NCBI GenBank assembly: GCA_031549105.1
Contig: JAVBQK010000057.1
Span: 29,923-93,922 of the forward strand
DNA length: 64,000 bases
Reading direction: 5' to 3'
Source: Avichristensenella sp031549105
GTDB taxonomy: Bacteria > Bacillota > Clostridia > Christensenellales > Aristaeellaceae
Shown: piece by piece, positions 44,612 through 53,575 of the stretch
How positions within the stretch are numbered: position 1 is the stretch's first letter
Layout: the number at the start of each line of letters is the position of its first letter
The notes under the pieces: model-generated
Told to the model about the DNA's origin: nothing
Seen by the model: only the letters and a program-made list of their open reading frames with translations
The model's database searches: none
Translations under genes and position numbers: made by a program

Positions 44612-45499
44612 TTATACTTTATCGGTTACGACCTCGCCCATCAGGCCCGTGGGCTTGACAAGCAGAATCAGGATCAGTGCGATGAACGCGAACGCGTCCT
44701 TATACCCGGTAAGCGACGGGAACGCGTAGACGATCAATATTTCCAGCACCCCCAGCAGGATGCCGCCGATGATCGCCCCCTTGATGTTGCCGATGCCGCC
44801 GATGACAGCTGCGATGAAGCATTTTAGGCCCGGCATCAGCCCCACATATGGCTGCAGCTGCGGGTACTTCATACCCCAGAGCATTGCGCCCGCCGCCGCC
44901 AGTGACGACCCGATGCCGAATGTCGTGGCGATCGTGCGGTTGATGGAGATGCCCATCAGCTTCGCCGTCTCCACGTCCTTGCTGACGGCGCGCATTGCCA
45001 TGCCGGTCTTCGTCCGGTTGACGATGTACAAAAGTGCCGTCACCAGCGCGACCACGATCACCGGCACCCACAGCGCCAGCCGCTGCATCCGGACCCCGCC
45101 CAGCACCAATATCTCCTGAAAATACGGCACCGACGGAAACGCGCGCGGCACGCCGGTGAACAGCACCGTCGCCAGGTTCTCCAGCAGGTAGCTGACGCCG
45201 ATGGAGGAGATCAGCAGCGAGATGCGCGGCGCTTCCTGTAGCGGGCGATAGGCCGTCCGCTCGATGAGCATGCCCAGTAGCGCCGTCAGCACGATCACCA
45301 TCAGCATCGCCGCCCACCAGGGAATCAGGAACACGGTAATGCCGAAGAAAGCAAAGTACATGGCCATCATGAAGATATCGCCATGCGCAAAGTTGATGAG
45401 CCGCAGGATGCCGTAGACCATGGTGTAGCCGATGGCGATCAGCGCGTAGAGGCACCCCACCGTCAGGCCGTTGACCAGCTGTTGCAGGAAAGCAATCAT
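44612..45499 (-). CDS. livH: Branched-chain amino-acid-type ABC permease LivH
   Basis: A 295-residue permease with about eight helices and the motifs GYTMVYGILRLINFAHGDIFM and AAVIGGIGNIKGAIIGGILLG, typical of LivH. Its partner LivM is encoded next; a hairpin separates it from the binding-protein gene upstream. Confidence 0.94.
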   Translation of the reverse strand: MIAFLQQLVNGLTVGCLYALIAIGYTMVYGILRLINFAHGDIFMMAMYFAFFGITVFLIPWWAAMLMVIVLTALLGMLIERTAYRPLQEAPRISLLISSIGVSYLLENLATVLFTGVPRAFPSVPYFQEILVLGGVRMQRLALWVPVIVVALVTALLYIVNRTKTGMAMRAVSKDVETAKLMGISINRTIATTFGIGSSLAAAGAMLWGMKYPQLQPYVGLMPGLKCFIAAVIGGIGNIKGAIIGGILLGVLEILIVYAFPSLTGYKDAFAFIALILILLVKPTGLMGEVVTDKV

Positions 45500-45546
45500 G
45501 GACCGTCACCGTCCCATTCATTAGGAATCGACCTTGTTACGAAGAA

Positions 45547-45565
45547 GGCGGGCTTCGCGCCCGCC
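45547..45565. terminator. Intercistronic hairpin between binding protein and livH
   Basis: GGCGGGC-TTCGC-GCCCGCC forms a strong stem. On the minus strand it is followed by TTCTTC only, so partial termination is likely, raising binding-protein output over the permeases. Confidence 0.5.
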
Positions 45566-45589
45566 CTCTTTAATGTAGTTGCAGGAAGG

Positions 45590-46720
45590 TTATTCGATGA
45601 CCACCGTGTCGACATACTTGAACGCGCCGTCTTCCACGGTCTTGAGGATTGCTTTGTTCTTTATGCAATCACCGTTTGCATCGAAAGAAATCGTATCTGT
45701 CACACCTTCAAAGGAAAGGGCGGCAAGCGCGGCCTGCACGGCCGGGCCGTCCGTGGTGCCAGCCGCCTCAATCGCCTTGACGGCGGCCATGTACGCATCG
45801 TATCCCAGCGCGGTGACAGCGCCCTTGGGCTTGCCGCCAAACATCTCGGCATACTTGGTCAGGAAGGCTTCGGATTCCGGCGAAGGATCCGCATCCGCGT
45901 CAAAGAACGTGGTGAAGCGGCAAGCTTCGACGGCCGCGCCGCCGATCTCAATCATCGCTTCCGTCTCCCAGGTATCCGCGCCCAGGAACAGGATGTCCTC
46001 ATAGCCCAGGTCGCGCGCCTGCTTCATGATGAGGCCCGGCTCGGTGAAGTCGGACGGCATGAAGATGACATCGGGGTTCGCCTCCATGACTGAGGCGATC
46101 TGCGCGGAGAACTCCTGGTCACCGGTGTTGAAGTACGCCTCTTTTACGATGGTGTGCTCATCGTCCACAAACGCTTCCATGAAGTAATTGCGAAGGCCAA
46201 TCGCGTAGACGTTGGAAATGTCGCAGATGATCGCGGCCGTCTTCGCGCCCAGGTTATTCTTGGCGTAATTGGCCAGCAGCGTGCCCTGGAAGTCATCCAG
46301 GTAGCAAACGCGGAAGTAATAGTCGTTGCCCAGCGTCACCATCGGGTTGGTGCAGGAGGTGCCGATGGCGGGCGTCTGGCTGTTTTCAAACGACGGACCG
46401 CCGGCGATCGCCAGCGAAGAACCCCAGCTGCCCAGCACGACATCCACCTTTTCGGACTCCACCAGGCGCTGCGCCGCGGTGGCGGCTTCGACGTCGTCGG
46501 ACTTGTTGTCCATCTGAACCAGCTGGACCGGGCGTCCTAGCACCTCGGGCATCAGCGCGTGTGCAACCTGGATGCCTTCCAGCTCCATTTGGCCGCCGGC
46601 GGCCTTAGAGCCTGTAAGTGGTTCAAAGACACCGATCTTAATCGGTTCCACGGACTCAGCAATCGAGAAGGCAGGCGCCATGAGCAGAAAAACCAGCAGC
46701 AAGGCAAGGCATTTCTTCAT
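45590..46720 (-). CDS. livK: LivJ/K-type periplasmic-binding-protein (substrate-binding)
   Basis: A 376-residue type I binding protein (EPIKIGVFEPLTGSKAAGG, LGSWGSSLAIAGGP, YDAYMAAVKAIEAAG). The signal peptide (about 1-22, cleavage near SIA-ES) lacks a lipobox, unusual for a Gram-positive transporter. ATG at 46720 follows AAAGGAG; the 32 upstream in-frame codons are rejected. The ligand may be a branched-chain amino acid, but the family also binds amides, urea and other small molecules. The divergent molybdoenzyme raises the chance of a nitrogenous heterocycle (inference). Confidence 0.92.
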   Translation of the reverse strand: MKKCLALLLVFLLMAPAFSIAESVEPIKIGVFEPLTGSKAAGGQMELEGIQVAHALMPEVLGRPVQLVQMDNKSDDVEAATAAQRLVESEKVDVVLGSWGSSLAIAGGPSFENSQTPAIGTSCTNPMVTLGNDYYFRVCYLDDFQGTLLANYAKNNLGAKTAAIICDISNVYAIGLRNYFMEAFVDDEHTIVKEAYFNTGDQEFSAQIASVMEANPDVIFMPSDFTEPGLIMKQARDLGYEDILFLGADTWETEAMIEIGGAAVEACRFTTFFDADADPSPESEAFLTKYAEMFGGKPKGAVTALGYDAYMAAVKAIEAAGTTDGPAVQAALAALSFEGVTDTISFDANGDCIKNKAILKTVEDGAFKYVDTVVIE

Positions 46721-46750
46721 TTTCGTACAGCTCCTTTCGTTGATGGAAAC

Positions 46751-46779
46751 AGTATAAATGAAACTTAGCGTACATGCAA
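46751..46779 (-). promoter_or_regulatory. Predicted promoter of the liv operon
   Basis: Minus strand: TTGCAT (46779-46774), 17-nt spacer, TATACT (46756-46751). The leader is about 25 nt. Confidence 0.55.
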
Positions 46780-46866
46780 TGCCCGGAGAGGGTTTTTTGC
46801 AGGTTTTTGCACACAAAGTTGCATGTAAGGCCCCTCCCTATGGGCGCAGCTTGCGTCCATCGCCCC

Positions 46867-46895
46867 TTGCATTCAAGACCTCCATGTGCTACACT
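46867..46895 (+). promoter_or_regulatory. Predicted promoter of the molybdenum hydroxylase operon
   Basis: TTGCAT (46867-46872), 17-nt spacer, TACACT (46890-46895) with an upstream TG. It diverges from the liv promoter with about 90 nt between the two -35 boxes, room for a shared regulator. Confidence 0.5.
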
Positions 46896-46987
46896 ATGTT
46901 TGTAAAGTAATACATTTGTGGATACCAGACAAACCGACCAACCTTTCCAAGACAACCGCGACAGAACCGGAACATGGAGGCGTTTGC

Positions 46988-49273
46988 ATGGGCGGTGGAA
47001 AAAGTATAAACCGCGTGGACGCGTATGAGAAAGTAACCGGCCGGGCGCAATACACGGACGACATGACGCCAAAGGGCGCCCTGGTCGCCATGGTGGTGCA
47101 CAGCGAGATCGCCAACGGACTGGTGACGGACATCAACCTGGACGACGCGCTGGCCGTCCCGGGCGTGGTGAAGATCGTCACCTGTTTTGATGTGCCCGAG
47201 ATCGACTTCCCGACAGCGGGCCACCCGTGGTCCACCGAAAAGAGCCACCAGGACGTAGCGGACCGCCGCCTTCTCAACCGGCGCGTGCGCTGCCATGGGG
47301 ACGACATTGCCGCCATCGTGGCGGAGGACATGGTCGCCGCCGCGCGCGCCGCACGCCTGCTCCGCATCACCTATGATGAATACCCGGTGCTGCTGACGCC
47401 GGAGGATGCGATGGCCGAAGGTGCGACACAGCTGCATGAGTTTGCCCCGGGGAATGTGCTCCGGCGCAGCACCTGGCGCGATGGCGACATCGACTTTGAC
47501 GACATCAAAGACCCTGACACGACCTCGCTGAAAAAAACGTATCACCTGCAGACCGTACAGCACTGCCACATCGAGCCGCCCGTCTCCTACGCCTACATGG
47601 AAAAGGGACGGGTTGTAATCGTCAGCTCCACGCAGATTCCCACCATCGTCCGCCGGGTGGTCGGGCAGGCGCTGGGCATGCCGTGGGGCAAAATTCGTAT
47701 AATTAAACCCTACATCGGCGGCGGATTTGGCAACAAGCAGGACGTACTTTATGAACCGCTGAACGCCTTCCTGACCATGCAGGTGGGTGGCCGCCCCGTC
47801 AAACTGGAACTGACACGCGAAGAAACGATGGCCTGCACCCGCGTCCGCCATGCGATGGATATGACGGTTGAATCCGTCGTCCGCGCCGACGGCCGTTTCA
47901 TCGCCCGGCGACTGACCGGCTTTTCCAACCAGGGCGCGTACGCCTCGCACGGGCACGGCATCATCGCCAATGCCTCCAGCGCGTTCCGCCATCTGTACAA
48001 CCAGGAAAAGTGTGTGCAGACCGACGTCACCACCGTCTACACCAACATCACCACCGGCGGCGCAATGCGCGGCTACGGCATCCCGCAGGCCTGTTTCGCA
48101 ATGGAGGCGCACGTGGACGACGTTGCGCACGCAATCGGCATGGACCCGCTGGAGCTTCGCCGCCTGAACATGATGCGGCTGGGCTATTCCGACCCGATGA
48201 ACGGCATCACCTGCTTCAGCACCGGCCTTGCCGAGTGCCTGGACAAGGGCGAAAAGTATATCGGCTGGGCGGAAAAGCGGGCCGCGTACCAGAACCAGAC
48301 CGGCGACATCCGTCGGGGCGTGGGCATGGCGATGTTCAGCTACAAGACCGGCACACACCCCATCGGGCTGGAGGCGGCATCCTGCCGCATGACGCTTAAC
48401 GAGGACGGTTCGGTGCAGTTGCAGGTGGGCGCGACGGAAATCGGCCAGGGCGCAGACACGGTGTTCGCGCAGATGGCCGCCGAATCGCTGGACATTCCGG
48501 TGGAGAACATCCATATCACTTCCACGCAGGACACCGACATCACCCCCTACGATACCGGGGCCTATGCGTCCCGCCAGACCTATGTCACCGGCAAGGCGAT
48601 CAAGCAGACCGGCGAGATGCTGCGCGAGAAGATTCTGGACTATGCGGCGGAGATGCTGGGCATGCCCGCCGATGAGCTTTCGATTTACGAAGGAACCGTC
48701 GTCGATGGACGGCGCAAGCCGCTGCTGTCGCTTCAGGACCTTGCGACGGAGGCCATCTATAGCCTCAAGCACGCCATCCACATTGCTGCCGAGAGCACCT
48801 TCCACTGCAAGGAGAACACATTCGCGTTTGGCTGCTGCTTTGCGGAGATCGAGGTGGATATCCCCCTGGGCAAGATCAAGGTGCTAAACATCATCAACGC
48901 GCACGACAGCGGCGTGCTCATCAACCCCAAGCTGGCCGAGGCGCAGGTGCACGGTGGCATGAGCATGGGGCTCGGCTACGGCCTATCCGAGCAGCTGCTG
49001 TATGATAAGAAGGGCAAGCCGCTCAACGACAACCTGCTGGATTACAAGCTGATGACCTCGCTGGACACGCCGGAGTTGAACGTCGCGTTTGTGGAAACCG
49101 TGGACCCGACCGGCCCATACGGCAACAAGGCGCTGGGCGAGCCGCCCGCGCTGCCGCCCGCGCCCGCCATCCGCAACGCGCTGCTGCACGCTACAGGCGT
49201 CGCGGTGGATTCGCTGCCGCTGTCCCCGCAGAGGCTGGTTGAGCACTTCAAGGCCGCTGGATTGATCGAGTAG
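46988..49273 (+). CDS. xdhA: Xanthine-dehydrogenase-type molybdopterin-binding subunit
   Basis: The 761-residue large subunit of a molybdenum hydroxylase. It has the N-terminal VDAYEKVTGRAQYTDD, IGGGFGNKQDV and AMRGYGIPQ cofactor loops, and the C-terminal GNKALGEPPALPPAPAIRNAL with the presumed catalytic Glu in GEPP. The start at 46988 follows GGAGG; the 34-codon in-frame extension is not homologous. Substrate could be a purine or another N-heterocycle or aldehyde. The FAD and iron-sulfur subunits follow. Confidence 0.92.
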   Translation: MGGGKSINRVDAYEKVTGRAQYTDDMTPKGALVAMVVHSEIANGLVTDINLDDALAVPGVVKIVTCFDVPEIDFPTAGHPWSTEKSHQDVADRRLLNRRVRCHGDDIAAIVAEDMVAAARAARLLRITYDEYPVLLTPEDAMAEGATQLHEFAPGNVLRRSTWRDGDIDFDDIKDPDTTSLKKTYHLQTVQHCHIEPPVSYAYMEKGRVVIVSSTQIPTIVRRVVGQALGMPWGKIRIIKPYIGGGFGNKQDVLYEPLNAFLTMQVGGRPVKLELTREETMACTRVRHAMDMTVESVVRADGRFIARRLTGFSNQGAYASHGHGIIANASSAFRHLYNQEKCVQTDVTTVYTNITTGGAMRGYGIPQACFAMEAHVDDVAHAIGMDPLELRRLNMMRLGYSDPMNGITCFSTGLAECLDKGEKYIGWAEKRAAYQNQTGDIRRGVGMAMFSYKTGTHPIGLEAASCRMTLNEDGSVQLQVGATEIGQGADTVFAQMAAESLDIPVENIHITSTQDTDITPYDTGAYASRQTYVTGKAIKQTGEMLREKILDYAAEMLGMPADELSIYEGTVVDGRRKPLLSLQDLATEAIYSLKHAIHIAAESTFHCKENTFAFGCCFAEIEVDIPLGKIKVLNIINAHDSGVLINPKLAEAQVHGGMSMGLGYGLSEQLLYDKKGKPLNDNLLDYKLMTSLDTPELNVAFVETVDPTGPYGNKALGEPPALPPAPAIRNALLHATGVAVDSLPLSPQRLVEHFKAAGLIE

Positions 49274-49283
49274 GAGGGGTACG

Positions 49284-50168
49284 ATGTACGATATTGAGAA
49301 AATCTACCAGGCCACAAGCGTACAGGACGCGCTGGCCGCACTGGCCGCCGACCCCGACGCCATCGTCATCAGCGGCGGCAGTGACGTGCTGATCAGCATC
49401 CGCGAAGGGAAGCTGGCGGGCTGTTCGCTGGTGAGCATCCACGGCATCGCGGCACTTACAGGCGTGCATATGGAGGCGGATGGCACGATCGTCATCGGCC
49501 CGGGCACGACTTTTGCGGAGGTAACTGAGAACTCGATTATCCAGAAGTATATCCCGGCGCTAGGCGATGCGGTCGACCAGGCGGGCGGGCCGCAGTTGCG
49601 GCATATCGGCACCATTGGCGGCAACATCTGCAACGGCATGACCAGCGCAGACAGCGCGTCCACGCTGCTCACGCTGAACGCCGAACTGATCATCGAAGGG
49701 CCGGACGGCAAGCGCACCGTGCGACAGGCGGACTTCTACAACGGACCCGGCAAAGTGCACCTGGCGCATGGCGAGCTGCTGACAGCGATCCGCATCCACA
49801 AAGCGGACTACGAAGGCTACTTCGGCGAGTACATCAAGTACGCGCAGCGAAACGCGATGGACATCGCGACGCTCGGCTGCGCGGTACACGTGAAACTCAG
49901 CGCGGATAAGCGGACCATCGAGGGATATCGGCTGGCATTCGGCGTGGCGGGCCCGTCCCCGATGCGCTGTCCTAAAACTGAGGCACTGCTTATCGGCCAG
50001 CCGATCGTCGAGGCGCTGCTTGCGTCCATCGGGCCATCGGCACTGACGGAGGTGAACCCCCGCACGAGCTGGCGGGCCACCAAGGAGTTCCGGGAACAGC
50101 TCATCAAGACGCTGAGCAGGCGGGCCACTGAAACGGCCATCCGGCGCGCGGGAGGGCAGCTAGCATGA
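49284..50168 (+). CDS. xdhB: Xanthine-dehydrogenase-type FAD-binding subunit
   Basis: A 294-residue flavoprotein of the CO-dehydrogenase medium-subunit family, with VISGGSDVLISIREGK and the FAD loop QLRHIGTIGGNICNGMTSADSA-type segment. It passes electrons from the iron-sulfur subunit to NAD or another acceptor. Overlaps the next gene by 4 nt. Confidence 0.92.
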   Translation: MYDIEKIYQATSVQDALAALAADPDAIVISGGSDVLISIREGKLAGCSLVSIHGIAALTGVHMEADGTIVIGPGTTFAEVTENSIIQKYIPALGDAVDQAGGPQLRHIGTIGGNICNGMTSADSASTLLTLNAELIIEGPDGKRTVRQADFYNGPGKVHLAHGELLTAIRIHKADYEGYFGEYIKYAQRNAMDIATLGCAVHVKLSADKRTIEGYRLAFGVAGPSPMRCPKTEALLIGQPIVEALLASIGPSALTEVNPRTSWRATKEFREQLIKTLSRRATETAIRRAGGQLA

Positions 50169-50647
50169 AAATCATTCGCATGACAGTAAACGGTAAGGAA
50201 ACAGAGGTCGCCATCGACGTGCGCGAATCGCTGGCCGATACGTTGCGTGAACGCCTGGGCCTGACGAGCGTAAAGAAAGGCTGCGAGGTCGGCGAGTGTG
50301 GCGCGTGTACCGTGCTGATCGACGGCAAAGCGTTTGACAGCTGCATCTATCTGTCCATCTGGGCCGAAGGCAAAAGCATCCTGACGGTCGAGGGCCTGCA
50401 AGGACCAAACGGCGAACTCAGCCCCGTGCAGCAAGCCTTCATCGAAGAGGCAGCGGTACAGTGCGGCTTCTGCACCCCAGGCCTCATCCTCACGGCCGTG
50501 GAGATCGTGGGCACAGGCAGGCTCTACACGCGCGACGAGCTGCGCAAACTGATCTCCGGCCACCTATGCCGCTGCACCGGGTACCAAAACATCCTCAACG
50601 CTGTGGAGCGCGTGGTGAACGAAACGCATAAGGCGGTTGGGAAGTAA
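50165..50647 (+). CDS. xdhC: Xanthine-dehydrogenase-type [2Fe-2S] subunit
   Basis: A 160-residue protein with two [2Fe-2S] clusters: the plant-ferredoxin site (C40, C45, C48, C60) and the CO-dehydrogenase-type site (C100, C103, C135, C137; CGFCTPG and CRCTGYQN). It links the Mo and FAD subunits. No maturation gene follows; the operon ends in a dispersed repeat. Confidence 0.94.
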   Translation: MKIIRMTVNGKETEVAIDVRESLADTLRERLGLTSVKKGCEVGECGACTVLIDGKAFDSCIYLSIWAEGKSILTVEGLQGPNGELSPVQQAFIEEAAVQCGFCTPGLILTAVEIVGTGRLYTRDELRKLISGHLCRCTGYQNILNAVERVVNETHKAVGK

Positions 50648-50661
50648 GGGAAGGGAACGAA

Positions 50662-50857
50662 GGAACGCCAGGGGACGCTGTCCCCTGGACCCCTGCCAGG
50701 AGGCGAGCCTCCTGGACCTCCAATGTTTCGCCTGCGGGCGGGTTGGGTTTTGCTGATGATGATAGCGAAGTCCTTCCCGCCGTGAGGCGAAATGTTGGGT
50801 TTCCAAAGGGCAAGGCCCTTTGGCAGGGGTCAAGGGGACAGCGTCCCCTTGCGTTCC
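50662..50857. repeat. Nested-palindrome dispersed element, copy 4
   Basis: Occupies most of the 337-nt gap between xdhC and the permease gene. Outer inverted ends GGAACGCCAGGGG and CCCCTTGCGTTCC; inner CCAGGAGGCGAGCCTCCTGG, a long central pair (AATGTTTCGCCTGCGGGCGGG with CCCGCCGTGAGGCGAAATGTT), CCAAAGGGCAAGGCCCTTTGG and AAGGGGACAGCGTCCCCTT. It precedes a strong promoter. Confidence 0.88.
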
Positions 50858-50900
50858 CCCGTTTCTCCCCGACCTTTTTTGCGTTCTGCGTCATTTTTTC

Positions 50901-50929
50901 TTGACAATTGCATATTCATTCGTTATCAT
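50901..50929 (+). promoter_or_regulatory. Predicted promoter of the amino-acid ABC genes
   Basis: Consensus TTGACA (50901-50906), 17-nt spacer, TATCAT (50924-50929). Confidence 0.55.
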
Positions 50930-50984
50930 CAGCTTGATTGCATGATTATGTGCCTGGCCTTTGCACCAAAGGAGGAATCCCGCC

Positions 50985-51692
50985 TTGCCGATTCTGATGC
51001 AAAACCTTGCGGCGCTGTCGTTCTTTGAGCGGTTTGAGCGCAACTTTATTACGGGCGACCGGTGGATGCAGCTTGCAAACGGCCTGAAGGTGACGCTGAC
51101 GGTATCGCTGTTGGCGGTAATCCTGGGCGTTACGCTGGGCGTGGTGCTGGCTTTGATGCGGCTGGCCAAGTTCAAACCCGCGTCCGTGCTCGCCGGCACG
51201 TACATCGATATCATCCGCGGCACACCGGTGGTGGTGCAGCTGATGATTTTTTACTTCGTGCTGCTGGGCCCTACGACAAAGCTGGATAAGACGATCATCG
51301 CTTCGATCGCGTTTGGCTGCAACAGCGCCGCATACGTGTCCGAGATTGTCCGTGCGGGTATTCTCTCCATCGATGGCGGGCAGACGGAGGCAGGGTACTC
51401 GCTGGGGCTCACCCCGACGATGACGATGCGCTTCATTGTGTTGCCGCAAGCTGTGAAGAACATCCTGCCAGCGCTGGGCAATGAGCTGATCATGCTGATC
51501 AAAGAAACGTCCATTTTGGGTTACATCGGCGTGGTGGACCTGGCGCGCGCGGGCGAACAGATCCGGGCGCGGACGCTGGACGCGTTCATGCCGCTGATCG
51601 CCGTGGCCGTCGTCTACTATGTGCTGGTAAAGACCCTGTCATTCCTGCTCAAGAGGCTGGAGAGGAGGCTGCGCGAAAGTGATCAGCGTTGA
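50985..51692 (+). CDS. Polar amino-acid ABC transporter permease, probable TTG start
   Basis: A 235-residue HisM/GlnP-type permease with about five helices: NGLKVTLTVSLLAVILGVTLG, YIDIIRGTPVVVQLMIFYF and the EAA loop GQTEAGYSLGLTPTMTMRFIVLPQA. TTG at 50985 lies 9 nt after GGAGG; the next ATG (50997) is too far. The substrate-binding protein gene is not adjacent. Overlaps the ATPase gene by 14 nt. Confidence 0.9.
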   Translation: MPILMQNLAALSFFERFERNFITGDRWMQLANGLKVTLTVSLLAVILGVTLGVVLALMRLAKFKPASVLAGTYIDIIRGTPVVVQLMIFYFVLLGPTTKLDKTIIASIAFGCNSAAYVSEIVRAGILSIDGGQTEAGYSLGLTPTMTMRFIVLPQAVKNILPALGNELIMLIKETSILGYIGVVDLARAGEQIRARTLDAFMPLIAVAVVYYVLVKTLSFLLKRLERRLRESDQR

Positions 51693-52401
51693 GGGACTGC
51701 ATAAATCATTTGGCCCGCTTCACGTGCTGCGCGGCGTGGACACACACATTGCAAAGGGCGAAAAGGTGGTGATCATTGGCCCATCGGGCAGCGGAAAATC
51801 GACGTTGCTCAGGTGCATGAACCTGCTGGAGACGCCCAACGGGGGCAAGATCATCTTTGATGGCATGGAAATCACCGCGCCCAATATCAACCGTCCGCGC
51901 GTGCGCCGCCGCATGGGCATGACATTCCAGCACTTCAACCTCTTCCCGCACCTAAGTGTTTTAGAAAACATGACGCTGGCCCCCATCAAGCTGAAAATCC
52001 TGACGCCCGATGTTGCCAAACAAGACGCCATGGCGCTGCTGGATCGCGTAGGCCTGTCCGAAAAGGCGAATGAATACCCGGGACGCCTCTCCGGCGGGCA
52101 GAAGCAGCGCATCGCCATCGTCCGCTCGCTGATGATGAAGCCGGACGTGATGCTCTTTGACGAGCCGACCAGCGCGCTAGACCCCGAGATGGTCGGCGAG
52201 GTGCTGGACGTGATGAAGGGCCTGGCGCTGCAGGGCATGACGATGGTCGTGGTCACGCACGAAATAGGCTTTGCGCGCGAGGTGGGCGACCGTGTTTTGT
52301 TCATGGATGAGGGGCTGATTGTCGAAGAAGGAAAGCCAGCCGATATTTTGAGCAACCCAAAGGAAGCAAGAACGCAGGATTTCTTGAACAAAGTGCTATA
52401 A
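51679..52401 (+). CDS. glnQ: Polar amino-acid ABC transporter ATPase, GTG start
   Basis: A 240-residue GlnQ-family ATPase with Walker A GPSGSGKST, MTFQHFNLFPHLSVLENMTLAP, signature LSGGQKQR and Walker B VMLFDEPTSALDPE. GTG at 51679 follows AGAGGAGG. With the preceding permease it forms an importer core; glutamine, cystine or another polar amino acid are all possible. Confidence 0.92.
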   Translation: MISVEGLHKSFGPLHVLRGVDTHIAKGEKVVIIGPSGSGKSTLLRCMNLLETPNGGKIIFDGMEITAPNINRPRVRRRMGMTFQHFNLFPHLSVLENMTLAPIKLKILTPDVAKQDAMALLDRVGLSEKANEYPGRLSGGQKQRIAIVRSLMMKPDVMLFDEPTSALDPEMVGEVLDVMKGLALQGMTMVVVTHEIGFAREVGDRVLFMDEGLIVEEGKPADILSNPKEARTQDFLNKVL

Positions 52402-52477
52402 AAAGCAGGAAAATGCGGGCTGTGGGTCGAAAGTCTCCTGTACCAGTCACAATGTAACAAATAAGGAGGTTTATACC

Positions 52478-53011
52478 ATGAACATCCGCATGAGTTCAAA
52501 GGAGTTCGCGGTTTCGCCCGCACTGTGGGCGCGTATTGAGCGCAAGATTAACAAGCTTTCGCGTTATTTTGATCCAAATGTTGAGGTGCATGTCCGTCTG
52601 GTCGCGGAGGGCAAACGCCGCATCGCGGAAATTACCATCCCGTTCAAGGGTGGTATCCTGCGCGCGGAAGAAAGCACCGCCGACATGTACCAGTCCATCG
52701 ATAGCTGCCTAATCAAGATTGAACGGCAGATTCGCCGCCACCGCACCCGCCTGGAGAAGCGCCTGCGGGAGGATGCGTTCATCGAGGACGCGCCGGAGTT
52801 TTACGAGGAGTTCGAGCCGGAGGAGCCGACGCCGAAGCTGGTCCGCACCAAGCAGTACCCGGCCAAGCCCATGGTCGTGGAGGATGCGATGGACCAGATG
52901 GCCATGCTCGGCCACTCTTTCTTCGTCTTCATCAACAGCGACACCGAGAAGACCTGCGTGCTCTACCAGCGCACCGACGGCAACCTGGGCCTGCTCGAGC
53001 CTGAAGACTGA
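52478..53011 (+). CDS. hpf: Long-form ribosome hibernation factor HPF
   Basis: The 177-residue protein has an N-terminal ribosome-binding domain (about 1-100: MNIRMSSKEFAVSPALWARI, RIAEITIPFKGGILRAEE) and a C-terminal dimerisation domain (about 125-177: PMVVEDAMDQMAMLGHSFFVF, YQRTDGNLGLLEP). Long HPF dimerises 70S ribosomes into inactive 100S particles in stationary phase. AAGGAGG precedes ATG at 52478. I see no clear sigma-A promoter in the 76-nt gap. Confidence 0.95.
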   Translation: MNIRMSSKEFAVSPALWARIERKINKLSRYFDPNVEVHVRLVAEGKRRIAEITIPFKGGILRAEESTADMYQSIDSCLIKIERQIRRHRTRLEKRLREDAFIEDAPEFYEEFEPEEPTPKLVRTKQYPAKPMVVEDAMDQMAMLGHSFFVFINSDTEKTCVLYQRTDGNLGLLEPED

Positions 53012-53024
53012 TTACATGTAATGC

Positions 53025-53049
53025 AAAAAAGCCCCTCGGGGGCTTTTTT
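53025..53049. terminator. Bidirectional rho-independent terminator
   Basis: AAAAAAGCCCCT-CGGGGGCTTTTTT: a perfect GC stem flanked by A6 and T6, serving both hpf (plus) and the dCMP deaminase gene (minus). Confidence 0.92.
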
Positions 53050-53059
53050 GATCTATCGG

Positions 53060-53509
53060 TTACGCCTCGAACTGCTCCACCTCTACCCCGGCCTCTTCAA
53101 ACAAACCCATTGAGAACTCATCCGGGTAGCCGTACTGGAACACCACACGCACAATGCCCGCGTTGATGATCATCTTCGCGCACTGGCTGCAAGGCTGGTG
53201 GGTGCAGTAAAGCGTCGCGCCGTCGATGTGGATGCCCATCTTCGCCGCCTGGATGATGGCGTTCTGCTCGGCATGCGTCGCGAAGCACACCTCCTGCCGG
53301 GTACCGGAAGGGATGTCCATCTTGCGGCGCAGGCATTCGCCGCGCTCCTTGCAGGTCTTAATACCCGCAGGCGCGCCGTTATACCCGGTGGTCATGATGC
53401 GCTTGTTCTTGACAATTACCGCGCCGATTTGCCGGTTCTCCTGGAAGCAGCTGGTCCATGTGGCCACCAGCCGGGCCATCTCCATGAAGCGGTCATCCCA
53501 TTTATTCAT
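53060..53509 (-). CDS. comEB: dCMP deaminase (ComEB family)
   Basis: A 149-residue zinc deaminase converting dCMP to dUMP for dTTP synthesis. The site is H79-A-E81 (THAEQNAI) with C107 and C110 (PCSQC); GYNGAPAG is the family's substrate motif. The Cys/Glu-rich segment TCKERGECLRRK matches Gram-positive ComEB. It stands alone, divergent to the ABC-F gene. Confidence 0.95.
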   Translation of the reverse strand: MNKWDDRFMEMARLVATWTSCFQENRQIGAVIVKNKRIMTTGYNGAPAGIKTCKERGECLRRKMDIPSGTRQEVCFATHAEQNAIIQAAKMGIHIDGATLYCTHQPCSQCAKMIINAGIVRVVFQYGYPDEFSMGLFEEAGVEVEQFEA

Positions 53510-53575
53510 GTGTTACACCTCGGCCCTTACTGTAGCACTTTTGGGGAGGACGCGCAAGCCGTGTGAAGGGAGGGG

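Noticed and set aside
46889..48805. A 638-codon minus-strand reading frame antisense to xdhA
   Set aside because: The plus strand encodes an unmistakable molybdopterin subunit; the opposite frame is Arg/His-rich and without motifs.
50595..50894. Short minus-strand frames inside repeat copy 4
   Set aside because: They arise from the palindromic repeat itself and similar spurious frames recur in every copy.
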